A stretch of 42,301 nucleotides of DNA, from the NCBI GenBank assembly GCA_002737275.1, contig NSIG01000058.1:1-42301 (forward strand), written 5' to 3'. The notes beneath the pieces were generated by a model, which saw nothing but the letters and a program-made list of their open reading frames with translations, did not search any database and was not told the DNA's origin. Origin of the DNA: Opitutia bacterium (GTDB lineage: Bacteria; Verrucomicrobiota; Verrucomicrobiia; Opitutales; Opitutaceae). A program made the position numbers and the translations under genes. This document shows, piece by piece, positions 33,365 through 42,301 of the stretch. Numbering within the stretch: position 1 is the stretch's first letter; every line of letters starts with the position of its first letter.

Positions 33365-36304
33365 ATGAATCATTACTCCGCTCACTCCCTGCGCTGCCTT
33401 CGACCGCTCTTTTTCTACCTCTCTCTTTTCTGCCTTCTATCCCTTTCAGCTGCCCCCGCCGCCACCCTCACCGGCAACGTCTCTAACGTCGCTACCCGCA
33501 ATCTCCTTGAGGGCGCACGGGTCGAAGTCCCCGCCCTCGGTCTCACGGCTCTGACCGATAATACGGGCCGCTACGTGCTCGCGGCTATCCCCGCGGGCAC
33601 GCACGAAGTCGTCGTGACCTACGTCGGTCTCGATTCGGCCCGCACTACCGTCATCGTCGCCGACTCGGCCAGCACCACGCGTGACTTCAATCTGACCAGC
33701 GTCGTCTACAAACTCGACGCCTTCAAAGTCACCGGTGAGCGCGAGGGCGGTGCCGCCGCGATCACCGCCCAGCGCAACGCCGAGAACGTGAAGAACATTG
33801 TCGCGATGGATTCGTTCGGAAACCTGCCGAACATGAATGCCGCCGAGGTTGCCATCCGCCTGCCCGGCGTCGCCGGTAATCTCTCGGACGAAAACCTCGT
33901 CGACGGATTCACGATCCGTGGCATTGGCCCGGGCCTCAACACCGTGACTCTCGATGGCTCGCCGCTCACCAGCCAAGGCGCCCTCAACCGCGCCACGAAC
34001 ATGAACAACCTCACGGGTTCCATGTTCGATCAAATGGAACTCACGAAGGGCCACATGCCCGACAAAGAGGCCGGCTCCATCGGCGGCACCATCAATCTCA
34101 AGAGCCGTTCCCCTCTTTCCATGAGCGAGCGCCACCGTCTCACCTACAGCGCCGGTGTGCGCTACGCCCCGCCGTTCACCCAGCAAACTCCGACGCGCGA
34201 AAAACATCGCGCGCATCCGCTCTTCAACGTCGGCTGGCAAGAGCTCTTCGACGTCTTCGGTAGCGAGCGCAACTTGGGCGTGTCGCTCAATGTGTTCTAC
34301 TCCGAAAACGCCGTCGGCGGTTTCCGGACCACGCGCGATTTCGAAAACACCACCACCCAGCCCGCCTACCTCTGGGACTACCGCACTTGGGACAACTACA
34401 ACAACCGCAAGCAGGCCAGCGTCAGCCTCAAAGCCGACTACCGTCTCTCGCCGTCCACCAAGCTCTCAATCAACACCGTCGCGAGCGACGCCCTAGAGAC
34501 GTTTCGCCGCCAATACGAGACGCGGGCCTTCACCACGCAACAGGTCGGCACCACCGGCACGGCCGGCATTCTGCCCGGCTACACCGATCAAATCACGCAA
34601 GTCCGTGCCGCCGCCGGCTCGACTATCGACCAGACGTCCACCGGCCCGGGCAATTTCGCCAATCGCATGCGCCGCCTCGACCTCGGCGCCGAACACGTTT
34701 TCGGCGCCCTCCAGGTCGATTACAACGCCATCTACACCCAGTCCAATATCAACGGCGGCGGCGGCGGGCGCGGCGGGATCTTGGTGAACCGCATTACCGC
34801 GGTCGGCTGGCGGCTTGATCGCACGGGCTCTGATCTCCATCCGCGTTTCACGCAAACCGAAGGCCCCGATTTCACCAATCCCGCCAACTACCGCCCCACT
34901 ACCTACAATAACTCGATCCTCCAGAACGACGATCAGATCAAAGAAGTCCGCGCCAACCTCCGTTACACGCTGCCGGTTTCCTTCCCGCTCTCGCTCAAAT
35001 CCGGCGCGGTCTGGCGCGAGCACTACGCGAGCGCCGAGAGCGTCGCGCGCCGTTGGAACTACGCCGGCCTCACCGCCCTCCCCGCCGATCCGTCGATCAT
35101 CACCTTCGATTCCGTGAAAACCGGCCGCCGCATTCCGCAGTGGGAGCCGGTCCAGTTTTTCGCCGACCGCCAGCCGGTCACACCCGCGCTCTGGCGCGAG
35201 GACCTCTACTTTTCCGAGCAAAACAAATACACCGCCAACCGCGCCGTCACCGAAACCATCACGGCCGGCTACGCGATGGCGTCCGGCCGCGTGGGCCGCA
35301 CTGGCCTCGTCGCCGGCGTGCGCACCGAGCGCACCGAAACATCGAGCTGGGGCTGGGTGCGCACGCGCACCGGCAGCACCGTGGCCCAGCAGACCGCCGA
35401 TCCCGTCGGCTCCGCCACCCGCGACTATGCCGGCACTCGGCGCGATCTTAGCGGGAGCTACACGAAGTCCTTTCCCAGCGCCCATCTCACGCACGATCTC
35501 ACCTCCAACCTCAAGGCCCGGCTGAGTTGGTCCACCAGCTTCGGCCGGCCACCGTTGAACAATGCCCTCCCCAACGAAACCATCTCCGAGACGAACCAAA
35601 CCCTCACGGTCAACAACCCGAGCCTGCTCCCGCAGACCGCCGCCACGTGGGACGCCACGCTTGAGTATTACTTCGAACCCGTCGGCACGCTTTCCATCGG
35701 CTGGTTCAACAAAACCATCGAAGACTACATCGTCACCGGCACCAACGCGGGCACGATCGGCACTGGCTCCGACAACGGCTACAACGGCGAATACCCCGGC
35801 TTCACGCGCCTGACTTCGTCGAACGCCGGCACGGCCAAGGTCCAGGGTTGGGAGTTCAACTATCAGCAACAGTTCACGTTTCTCCCCGGCCTGTTCAAGG
35901 GCTTCGGGGCCTCGGCCAACTACACGCTGATCAGCACGAGCGGAGATTTTGGCGGCACGACCTCACGCAGCACCAACGAGGTCCCCGGTTTCATTCCGCG
36001 CACCGGCAACGCCACGCTCTCTTGGCGCTACCGCAAATTTAGCACGCGCATCCTCTACAATTTCGCCGGCAGCCACATCACGGCCTTCACCGCCGCGACG
36101 CCCGGCCGGAATCTTTACCGTTTCGACTACGCTTCCGTGAACGCGGGCATGGCGTATCAGATTCGTCCCGATCTCCAGCTCACACTCGACGCCGCCAACC
36201 TCACCAACGAGCCCCAGGCCTTCTACCGCAGCGTCCGCTCCCAGATGCAGAACACCATTATCAACGGCACGACGCTCACCTTCGGTGTCAACGGACGCTT
36301 CTAG
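33365..36304 (+). CDS. TonB-dependent outer-membrane receptor (plus arm)
   Basis: A 979-residue outer-membrane transporter. A signal peptide (LFFYLSLFCLLSLSAAPAA) is followed by a carboxypeptidase-regulatory-like domain at about 33-118, containing LTGNVSNVATRNLLEGARV and DNTGRYVLAAIPAG. The plug (ENLVDGFTIRGIGPGLNTVTLDG, then KEAGSIGGTINLKSRS) leads into a long barrel ending in Phe (TFGVNGRF). The layout is that of the large TonB receptors used for complex carbohydrates, distinct from the minus-arm receptor, which lacks the extra beta domain. It is followed after 13 bp by a sulfatase gene and heads a five-gene plus-strand arm. Confidence 0.95.
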   Translation: MNHYSAHSLRCLRPLFFYLSLFCLLSLSAAPAATLTGNVSNVATRNLLEGARVEVPALGLTALTDNTGRYVLAAIPAGTHEVVVTYVGLDSARTTVIVADSASTTRDFNLTSVVYKLDAFKVTGEREGGAAAITAQRNAENVKNIVAMDSFGNLPNMNAAEVAIRLPGVAGNLSDENLVDGFTIRGIGPGLNTVTLDGSPLTSQGALNRATNMNNLTGSMFDQMELTKGHMPDKEAGSIGGTINLKSRSPLSMSERHRLTYSAGVRYAPPFTQQTPTREKHRAHPLFNVGWQELFDVFGSERNLGVSLNVFYSENAVGGFRTTRDFENTTTQPAYLWDYRTWDNYNNRKQASVSLKADYRLSPSTKLSINTVASDALETFRRQYETRAFTTQQVGTTGTAGILPGYTDQITQVRAAAGSTIDQTSTGPGNFANRMRRLDLGAEHVFGALQVDYNAIYTQSNINGGGGGRGGILVNRITAVGWRLDRTGSDLHPRFTQTEGPDFTNPANYRPTTYNNSILQNDDQIKEVRANLRYTLPVSFPLSLKSGAVWREHYASAESVARRWNYAGLTALPADPSIITFDSVKTGRRIPQWEPVQFFADRQPVTPALWREDLYFSEQNKYTANRAVTETITAGYAMASGRVGRTGLVAGVRTERTETSSWGWVRTRTGSTVAQQTADPVGSATRDYAGTRRDLSGSYTKSFPSAHLTHDLTSNLKARLSWSTSFGRPPLNNALPNETISETNQTLTVNNPSLLPQTAATWDATLEYYFEPVGTLSIGWFNKTIEDYIVTGTNAGTIGTGSDNGYNGEYPGFTRLTSSNAGTAKVQGWEFNYQQQFTFLPGLFKGFGASANYTLISTSGDFGGTTSRSTNEVPGFIPRTGNATLSWRYRKFSTRILYNFAGSHITAFTAATPGRNLYRFDYASVNAGMAYQIRPDLQLTLDAANLTNEPQAFYRSVRSQMQNTIINGTTLTFGVNGRF

Positions 36305-36317
36305 CGGCACTCATGGC

Positions 36318-37823
36318 ATGACGAAGAGACTCCAGTCGCGCCGCACTCATCCCGCGCTCGACTGCACCGCCGCCAGAGGTCTCGGCATAAAGACGATCTT
36401 GCTCCTACTCGCCGCCCTATTACTGGCCCCGTTGGTTCGGCTCGTCGCCGCCGAGGCGAAACCGAACGTCCTGCTTATCCTCTCCGACGATCATAGCTAC
36501 CCGCACGTCGGCTGTTACGGGAACAAGGATATCATGACGCCGAACCTCGACCGGTTCGCCGCCGAGGGCATGCGCTTCGACCGTGCCTATGTGACCAGCC
36601 CGCAATGCGTGCCGTCGCGCGCGAGCATCTTCACCGGGCGCTCGCCGGTGGCCATCGCGATGTCGCGCTTCTCTTCGCCCCTGCCGCGCGAGATCAAGAC
36701 ATATCCCGAGGCGTTGCGGGCGGCCGGCTGGCTCACCGGGGTCGCGGGGCGGATGTATCACATGGACGGCGCGAACGTGAACGTGGCGGAATCGCAGGCC
36801 GTTTTTGATCAACATAAACTTGTTACGTTTCCCGACCGCCTCGACTACGTGAAGACGGGCAGCGGCAGTGAGGTCGGCCTCGCGCAGTTTCGTGAATTCC
36901 TCGATCTAAAGCCCGCCGCGAAGCCGTTCTTCCTCCAACTCTGTTCCAATGATCCGCACCGCCCCCTGAATACCCAGGGCCCGGTGAAACATGATCCGAC
37001 GAAGATCACACTTCCCGCGCACTACCCGGACACTCCGCTGGTGCGCGAGGACTTTGCGCGCTACTATGACGAGATCGCGCACTTCGATGTGTTCTTCGGC
37101 GAAGTCATGGCGGAGCTGGAAAAGCGCGGTCTCGCCGCGAACACCCTCGTCGCCTTTATGGGGGACAACGGCGCGTCTCAATTCCGCGGCAAAGGCACAC
37201 TTTACGAGTTTGGCATCCGCGTTCCGTTGCTCGTGCGCTGGCCCGGCAAGGTGCAGCCGGGCTCGGCGTCTTCGGAATTGATCAGCGGCGAAGACCTAGC
37301 GCCCACGTTCCTTCACGCCGCCGGTCTTTCCGCGCCGCCGGAGATGACCGGGAAAAGTTTCGCAAAGATCCTGCGAGGTGAGCCGTTCGCCGGACGGCAG
37401 TTCGTCTTCTCTGAGCGCGGCGCGCATGGCACCAATCTGCCGGGCAACAGCGCGGATTTTGACCTCGGACGCGTCGTCGTAAGCAAGACGCACAAGCTCA
37501 TCTACAATGCGCTCGGCGCGCTGCCGTATTGGCCCGTCGATTTCGCGAGCACCGCTTTTTGGCAGGAACTCGTGCAACTGCACGAAGCAGGGAAACTCGC
37601 CGCCAAATTCACCAAGATCTATTTCGCCACGCCGCGCCCCAGGTTCGAACTCTACGATCTCGAACAGGACCCCGGGGAATTCAACAACCTCGCGGGCACA
37701 AATGAGGCGACCAACTTGGAACGCGAACTTAAGGCTGCGCTTCAGGAGTGGATGATTCTCGAGCGCGATTTTTTGCCCTTGCCCGTGCCGCCTTCGAGAG
37801 GCGGAAACCGCGGTGGAAAATAG
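36318..37823 (+). CDS. Exported sulfatase (S1 family)
   Basis: A 501-residue type I sulfatase with an N-terminal hydrophobic export segment (TILLLLAALLLAPLVRLVAA). The metal site PNVLLILSDDHSYPHVGCYG and the maturation signature CVPSR (Cys97-Arg101, followed by ASIFTG) are intact. A second metal-site segment reads FMGDNGASQFRGKGTLYEFG. The organisation (RMYHMDGANVN, later DLEQDPGEFNNLAG) resembles arylsulfatase/N-sulfoglucosamine sulfohydrolase-like enzymes, but the sugar and sulfate position cannot be read. The first in-frame ATG after the receptor stop is 36318. A Cys-type sulfatase needs formylglycine maturation by an enzyme not encoded here. Confidence 0.94.
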   Translation: MTKRLQSRRTHPALDCTAARGLGIKTILLLLAALLLAPLVRLVAAEAKPNVLLILSDDHSYPHVGCYGNKDIMTPNLDRFAAEGMRFDRAYVTSPQCVPSRASIFTGRSPVAIAMSRFSSPLPREIKTYPEALRAAGWLTGVAGRMYHMDGANVNVAESQAVFDQHKLVTFPDRLDYVKTGSGSEVGLAQFREFLDLKPAAKPFFLQLCSNDPHRPLNTQGPVKHDPTKITLPAHYPDTPLVREDFARYYDEIAHFDVFFGEVMAELEKRGLAANTLVAFMGDNGASQFRGKGTLYEFGIRVPLLVRWPGKVQPGSASSELISGEDLAPTFLHAAGLSAPPEMTGKSFAKILRGEPFAGRQFVFSERGAHGTNLPGNSADFDLGRVVVSKTHKLIYNALGALPYWPVDFASTAFWQELVQLHEAGKLAAKFTKIYFATPRPRFELYDLEQDPGEFNNLAGTNEATNLERELKAALQEWMILERDFLPLPVPPSRGGNRGGK

Positions 37824-37917
37824 CCCATTGCTCACGTCTAAAACCCATCACGACACGGATCTTCGTCGCGCCACTGGATCCAAGACCCAGTTGATCGCTC
37901 CACTCAAAAAACAAAAA

Positions 37918-39345
37918 ATGAAGACCACGACCCCGTGCTCCCGTCGGAATTTCATCAAAAAATCCGCCGCCTCAGCCTTAGGATTTACCTTTCTTCCGGC
38001 TTATCTCACCGCCGCCCGCGCGGCCAACAATCCGACCCTACCGCCCAGCCGGCGAATCAATCTGGGCTGTATCGGCGTGGGAGGTCGGGCCGCCGGGGCT
38101 ATCCCGAGCCTGACCAGCGATGGTCACGCGGTGCCGGTGGCCTTTTGCGATGTCGATTTTGAAGGTTCGAGAAAGATCGAGGGTAATCTAAAAACTTGGC
38201 CCGACGTGCCCCGCTTTCAGGACTTCCGGGTAATGCTGGACAAGATGGGGCAGGATATCGACGCGGTGAGCGTCGTGATCCCCGACCACACCCATTTTGT
38301 GGCGGCCATCCACGCCATGTCGCTGGGCAAACACGTTTATGTCGAGAAACCGCTAACGCATACGTTTGCGGAAGCCGAAATGCTCATGCGGGCCGAAAAG
38401 AAATTCAAGGTGGTGACGCAAATGGGAAACCAGGGTCATACCTCCTCCGGTGCCGCGCAATTCAAGCAAATGGTGGCGGCCGGGCTAACCGCCGATGTCT
38501 ACAAGATCGACGCGTGGAAGGAGCCTTCCCTTTGGTTCATGCAGCCCAAAAAACGCATTTCCGCTTTTCCGCCTGAGGAGAAGCTGCCGGAAACGTTTTC
38601 CGATTGGAACGTATGGTGCGGGCCTCAGCCCGTGGCGCCGTTTAACTCGCTCTATCACCCTTTTGGTTGGCGCGCCTTTCACCAATACGGCTGCGGCATG
38701 TTCGGAGATTGGGGCTGCCACATTATTGATTTTGTCCACCACTACTTAAACTTGGGCCTGCCCACGGCGATTTCACCGGTCCGTTTGGATGACTACAACA
38801 AAGTCATTTTTCCACTGACCTCCCATATTCGGTTTCAGTTTCCGGAAAGAGGCCCCGGCTCTCCGGCCGTGGAGCTGATGTGGAAAGCGGGGGCCGATTG
38901 CCATCCCGCGTTCGACGAGAAATTTGGCGATCTGCAGGAGGACAAATCGATCAAACTGCCCGCGTTGGGTGAGGCCGGAACTCTCTTACACCGAAAACAA
39001 GGCGACTATGTGATCATGCGCGGCCACCATGGCGAAGCGTCGCGGATTCATCCGCGGAAAGTCATGCTGGAAAAATGGGACGCCGTCAAAGCGCCGAAGC
39101 CGGAATACACGCATGGCACCAGTTTCATTCAGGCCTGCATGGGCAAAACCACGACCACCTCACCTTTCAGTGTGAGCGGCGAACTGACTCAGGTGCTGAA
39201 CCTGGGCATGATCGCGGAATACTTGAACGTAGAACTGCAATTCGATCCGAAGACCAAACGGTTCGTCGGCAACGATGAGGCGAACTTTCTCCTCGCCGGC
39301 GCGAAACCACGCACTGAGTGGGCCCATTACTACACGCTGGCATAA
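37918..39345 (+). CDS. Tat-exported Gfo/Idh/MocA-family oxidoreductase
   Basis: A 475-residue NAD(P)-dependent sugar dehydrogenase-like enzyme. The N-terminus carries a Tat signal (SRRNFIKKSAASALGFTF), indicating export of the folded, cofactor-loaded protein. The nucleotide-binding loop is LGCIGVGGRAAGA (about 49-61). The conserved EKPL lies at 143-146 (KHVYVEKPLTH). The C-terminal substrate domain contains FGDWGCHIIDFVHH. I chose ATG 37918 because it directly precedes the Tat motif; the upstream frame overlaps the sulfatase end. Members near DUF1080 proteins oxidise the C3 hydroxyl of glycosides. Here it likely works on a desulfated sugar in the periplasm; the order of steps is inference. 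Confidence 0.93.
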   Translation: MKTTTPCSRRNFIKKSAASALGFTFLPAYLTAARAANNPTLPPSRRINLGCIGVGGRAAGAIPSLTSDGHAVPVAFCDVDFEGSRKIEGNLKTWPDVPRFQDFRVMLDKMGQDIDAVSVVIPDHTHFVAAIHAMSLGKHVYVEKPLTHTFAEAEMLMRAEKKFKVVTQMGNQGHTSSGAAQFKQMVAAGLTADVYKIDAWKEPSLWFMQPKKRISAFPPEEKLPETFSDWNVWCGPQPVAPFNSLYHPFGWRAFHQYGCGMFGDWGCHIIDFVHHYLNLGLPTAISPVRLDDYNKVIFPLTSHIRFQFPERGPGSPAVELMWKAGADCHPAFDEKFGDLQEDKSIKLPALGEAGTLLHRKQGDYVIMRGHHGEASRIHPRKVMLEKWDAVKAPKPEYTHGTSFIQACMGKTTTTSPFSVSGELTQVLNLGMIAEYLNVELQFDPKTKRFVGNDEANFLLAGAKPRTEWAHYYTLA

Positions 39346-39367
39346 CTTCACTCCACGACCTTACCCG

Positions 39368-40417
39368 ATGAATCGAATTCGCCTTGGGGCTCTCGCGATG
39401 GGCTTGTCCCTCGTTTCAATTTTGCACGCGGCTGAATTCGGAGCCATCCCAGACCCTTATATCGGCAACTGGGCTGGAACCTTGAAGTCCAAGACGAAGG
39501 AAGCGCCGGTGCATGCGAGCGTGATCGCTTACAAGAATCGGTATGAGGTCACGCTTCGCACGGAGCCGGACACCAGAAAGCCAGCGATCGTTGTATTCAA
39601 CGGCAAGGTGCAGATGGACCAACTGGTCTTGGAGCAGGATCCTTCCCCGGCGATTCCTGTGCAGCAGAATGAGCGCGCGTCGAATGCCGTGCGGTGGAGC
39701 GGGCAGGCCAAAGGCGATGAGATGACCGGGGCGTTTACGGCCGGCGAAACCAGCGCATTCTCGTTGAAGAGAATCCCCTTCCAGCCGTCACCAACCTTGG
39801 GGGATAAAGCTCCCGTCGGGGCTTTGGTGCTGTTCGATGGAAAGCACATCAACGCATGGGAATCCAAGCAGGCTTCGGCCGACGCCATCCAGTGGATCGT
39901 CACAGAGTCGGGAGCCCTTGAGGTAGTGTCCCAGCGTGCGGGGAAACGGAACAAGCAAGACCTGCGGACGAAGGAAAACTTTGGGGACTATCGTCTGCAT
40001 CTGGAATTCAAGCTCGCCCACAAACCGGAAGCGACCGGTCAGGGCCGATCCAACAGTGGCATCATCCATCTTGGTGTTTATGAGACGCAGATTTTGGACA
40101 GTTTCGGTCTCTACGGCCGGGACAATGAATGCGGCGGCATCTACAAGACCCGCGAACCAGATCGAAACGTCGGCTACCCCGCCGGCCTCTGGCAAACCTA
40201 TGACATCGAGTTCAAGGCCCCTCGCTTTTCAGGCGAGGGCAAGAAGACCGCGGATGCCCGGATGAGTGTCCGCCTCAATGGCGCTCTCATTCACCATGAT
40301 GTCACCGTGCCCAACCCGACCGGCGGCGGGAAAGAAACAGCCCGGGGGCCGATTGTTTTGCAAGACCACGGGAACCCGGTGCAGTTCAGAAATATCTGGG
40401 CGGTTAAACTGGATTGA
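39368..40417 (+). CDS. Exported DUF1080 (3-keto-disaccharide hydrolase family) protein
   Basis: A 349-residue secreted protein with a signal peptide (ALAMGLSLVSILHAA). An N-terminal beta-type domain of unknown role covers about 24-140. The DUF1080/PF06439 jellyroll lies at about 151-349, with VLFDGKHINAWESK, RSNSGIIHLGVYETQILDS and GPIVLQDHGNPVQFRNIWA. Family members cleave glycosides whose sugar has been oxidised at C3. It follows the Gfo/Idh/MocA gene by 22 bp, which is the expected partner. The extra N-terminal domain is longer than in single-domain members. The frame upstream of 39368 lies within the preceding gene. Confidence 0.93.
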   Translation: MNRIRLGALAMGLSLVSILHAAEFGAIPDPYIGNWAGTLKSKTKEAPVHASVIAYKNRYEVTLRTEPDTRKPAIVVFNGKVQMDQLVLEQDPSPAIPVQQNERASNAVRWSGQAKGDEMTGAFTAGETSAFSLKRIPFQPSPTLGDKAPVGALVLFDGKHINAWESKQASADAIQWIVTESGALEVVSQRAGKRNKQDLRTKENFGDYRLHLEFKLAHKPEATGQGRSNSGIIHLGVYETQILDSFGLYGRDNECGGIYKTREPDRNVGYPAGLWQTYDIEFKAPRFSGEGKKTADARMSVRLNGALIHHDVTVPNPTGGGKETARGPIVLQDHGNPVQFRNIWAVKLD

Positions 40418-40447
40418 TCGGGATCGGCGAAATCTGAACCAACAACC

Positions 40448-42025
40448 ATGGCCTATAAAATATTTCTATCCCTGCTCATCGCGCTGTTCGGTCTCGGCCC
40501 GAGTCTGAGTGCCGGCTCACCGCCTAATATCCTGATCATTTTGGTGGATGACATGGGCTATTCGGATCTCGGCTGTTATGGAGGCGAGATCCGCACGCCG
40601 AACATCGACCGGCTCGCCGCCAACGGGATGAAGTTTTCTTCGATGTATAACACGGCCAAGTGTTATCCCACCCGGGCAAGCTTGTTGACCGGGGTCTATT
40701 TCCAGCGGACGGACCGTGACTTTTCTCACACCGCCACCTTGGGAGAGGTGCTGCGCCCGGTCGGTTACACCACGCTGTGGTCGGGCAAGCACCATGCGAA
40801 ATTTAATCCCGTGACGCGGGGATTTGACCGCTACTATGGCATGATCGGTGGCGCGCAAAACCACTTCAATCCGGGCAGCAAAGCCGCCCCGGGGCAGCCC
40901 GCGCCGGCGTCCAAAAACGACGGGAACCGCTGGTCGCTCGACGGTGAGGAAGTGAAGGAATTCATTCCGCAGGATCCCAAGTTCTATGACACCGACGCGT
41001 TCACCGATCGCGCACTGACTTGGCTGAACGAATATGAGAAAAAAGATAAACCCTTTCTGCTCTATGTGGCTTACACGGCCCCGCATTGGCCGCTGCAGGC
41101 CTGGCCGGAGGATATCGCCAAATACAAAGGCGTGTATGACGGCGGTTATGAGTCCGTGCGTCAGGCCCGCTACCAACGCCAAATAAATCTGGGGCTCATT
41201 GATCCGAAAACTTCGCCTCTGCCGCCGATGGAATTTGGCAGGAAGAGCCAGAAGAAATGGGACGACCTCTCGTCGGACGAGCGCAGGCAAGAAGCGACGC
41301 GGATGGAGCTTTACGCCGCGATGGTGGATCGCGTGGACCAGAACATCGGTCGGCTGCTGAAGCGATTGGAAGAGCAGGGCAAACTCGACAACACCCTGAT
41401 CCTATTTCTGGCTGATAACGGCGCGTGCGCGGAAACCCCGAAGGTAAATAACGTCGATCCCGATGCACCGATGGGCAGCGTGGCGAGCTATGTGAGCTAC
41501 GGCCAAAACTGGGCATCGGTGGGCAACACGCCTTTGCGCAAGTGGAAGCAAGACAGCTTCGAGGGAGGGATTAACACGCCAATGGTCGCGCACTGGCCGG
41601 CGGGCATCAAGCCGCAGACCGGCTGGAACCGCGAACCCACCCACGTCATCGACATCATGCCCACCGTGCTCACAGTGAGCGGGGCGCACTATCCGGGTGC
41701 CTCGAAGCAAGCCAAGATTCCTCCGCCGGACGGTGTGAGCCTGCTTCCCGCCTTCAAAGGCGAGCCGAACCCACGAACGAAACCTTTGTTCTTTCAGTTC
41801 GGCCGAGGCTCCGCCGTGCGCGATGGGCTGTGGAAGCTCGTGCGCATGGGTGCGAAATGGGAGCTGTATGACTTGGCGGCTGATCGCAACGAGATGCACG
41901 ACCTCGCGGCGAAGCGGCCCGAACTGGTCAAGCAAATGGACGCCGCATGGCTGGCCTGGTGGAAGGAATCCACGGGCAGCGAGTGGACGGGCAAAAACAC
42001 GAAAGAACGCGAACTTGAGGAGTGA
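40448..42025 (+). CDS. Exported sulfatase (arylsulfatase A-like)
   Basis: A 525-residue type I sulfatase with a signal peptide (IFLSLLIALFGLGPSLSAG). The metal site is PNILIILVDDMGYSDLGCYGG, the maturation signature CYPTR is at 72-76 (Cys72) followed by ASLLTG, and LWSGKHHAKF supplies the catalytic Lys/His segment. LFLADNGACAET and RKWKQDSFEGGINTPMVAHWP complete the fold. Its organisation is that of arylsulfatase A-like enzymes. It is unlike the other two sulfatases in this locus, so the three probably remove different sulfate groups. It lies 30 bp after the DUF1080 gene and is the last gene seen in the plus arm. Confidence 0.95.
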   Translation: MAYKIFLSLLIALFGLGPSLSAGSPPNILIILVDDMGYSDLGCYGGEIRTPNIDRLAANGMKFSSMYNTAKCYPTRASLLTGVYFQRTDRDFSHTATLGEVLRPVGYTTLWSGKHHAKFNPVTRGFDRYYGMIGGAQNHFNPGSKAAPGQPAPASKNDGNRWSLDGEEVKEFIPQDPKFYDTDAFTDRALTWLNEYEKKDKPFLLYVAYTAPHWPLQAWPEDIAKYKGVYDGGYESVRQARYQRQINLGLIDPKTSPLPPMEFGRKSQKKWDDLSSDERRQEATRMELYAAMVDRVDQNIGRLLKRLEEQGKLDNTLILFLADNGACAETPKVNNVDPDAPMGSVASYVSYGQNWASVGNTPLRKWKQDSFEGGINTPMVAHWPAGIKPQTGWNREPTHVIDIMPTVLTVSGAHYPGASKQAKIPPPDGVSLLPAFKGEPNPRTKPLFFQFGRGSAVRDGLWKLVRMGAKWELYDLAADRNEMHDLAAKRPELVKQMDAAWLAWWKESTGSEWTGKNTKERELEE

Positions 42026-42301
42026 GAGGGGAGTCGATTGGTGAAGTCGCCTTACGATGAGGAGAGATTGGCGCCCAACATTTAACCTGCGGCCCTACGC
42101 CGGAATCATTCGAGCGGCGACGATGGGCTTGCGTGAAAGCGGCGGTTGGGCGCGAAGGAGCCCGCGGCCGAAATGGCGCAAATCCGCACTGCAATCTCCC
42201 GCTAGCGGAGCCCAGCGATGCCAAAGTCGCTGTTGTCACGGCGCCCACTCGACAGAAGTTTGCCGCGTAACTCCTCTCTAAAAAACACTTATTAACGCCA
42301 C
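42026..42301. other. Gene-free right edge of the window
   Basis: I see no gene, RNA or terminator here. The short open frames on both strands lack recognisable protein features and have no ribosome site. A small palindrome, CCGCTAGCGG, lies near 42200. The arm may continue beyond the window. Confidence 0.5.

Noticed and set aside
34493-35869. A 458-residue open frame on the minus strand
   Set aside because: Antisense shadow of the plus-arm receptor, with no recognisable domain; other long antisense frames (3586-4590, 5792-6892, 7256-7960) are rejected for the same reason.
37830-37870. GTCTA upstream of the Gfo/Idh/MocA gene as a fourth AraC-type site
   Set aside because: There is no second half-site 21 bp further on and no AAAAA before it, so it does not match the three-copy element.

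Overview
The window looks like chromosomal DNA from a high-GC, Opitutaceae-like member of the Verrucomicrobiota. The grounds are an ECF sigma factor/FecR pair feeding a TonB receptor with an STN domain, several TonB-dependent receptors whose N-termini carry an 'ELTPF/ELSPF...DRGY' motif, a Tat-exported Gfo/Idh/MocA enzyme next to a DUF1080 protein, many sulfatases, and a gram-negative LptD-like protein. The taxonomic call is inference from gene style; no 16S gene is present.

Layout. (1) 1-8449, plus strand: a broken glycerophosphodiesterase-like fragment, then ECF sigma factor, FecR-type anti-sigma factor, STN-type TonB receptor and a periplasmic M16 metalloprotease. Together these look like a surface-signalled import-and-proteolysis module. 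(2) 8450-8817: a convergent gap with palindromic elements and the decayed start of an IS3-type transposase gene. (3) 8818-13890, minus: glgB and ppc. (4) 14001-18954, plus: LptD-like protein, rRNA cytosine methyltransferase, scpA, a small unknown protein and trxA with a clear terminator. (5) 18967-19672: a sialidase-like pseudogene with several stops and frameshifts. (6) 19673-23841, minus: a tightly overlapping operon acyP - ABC ATPase - ABC permease - TPR-like protein - membrane protein - menA. (7) 23958-24841: an acidic unknown protein and tRNA-Ser(GCT), with an imperfect copy of the tRNA 3' end about 240 bp downstream that may be an integration scar.

(8) 25129-42025: a sulfated-glycan or glycoside utilisation locus in two divergent operons. 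The minus arm is TonB receptor - sodium/solute symporter - AraC regulator - cytoplasmic sulfatase. The plus arm is TonB receptor - exported sulfatase - Tat-exported Gfo/Idh/MocA oxidoreductase - exported DUF1080 (3-keto-disaccharide hydrolase family) - exported sulfatase. No classical glycoside hydrolase or polysaccharide lyase is visible. The likely logic is outer-membrane uptake, desulfation, oxidation to a 3-keto sugar, cleavage by the DUF1080 protein, and symport of the product.

The most striking signal is in the central intergenic region (32484-33162). The same 33-bp element occurs three times: AAAAAGTCTAG, 15 nt, then a second half-site (G/A)T(C/T)TATG whose start lies 21 bp after the first GTCTA. 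Each copy is followed at 20-21 bp by a TATNNT hexamer. Each points towards a TonB-receptor gene: the two intact ones and a truncated one between them. The two direct half-sites one 21-bp step apart, with the second overlapping the expected -35, are what an AraC-family activator site should look like, and an AraC gene lies in the same cluster. I propose one regulator driving both arms. This is read directly from the sequence but the link to the regulator is inference.
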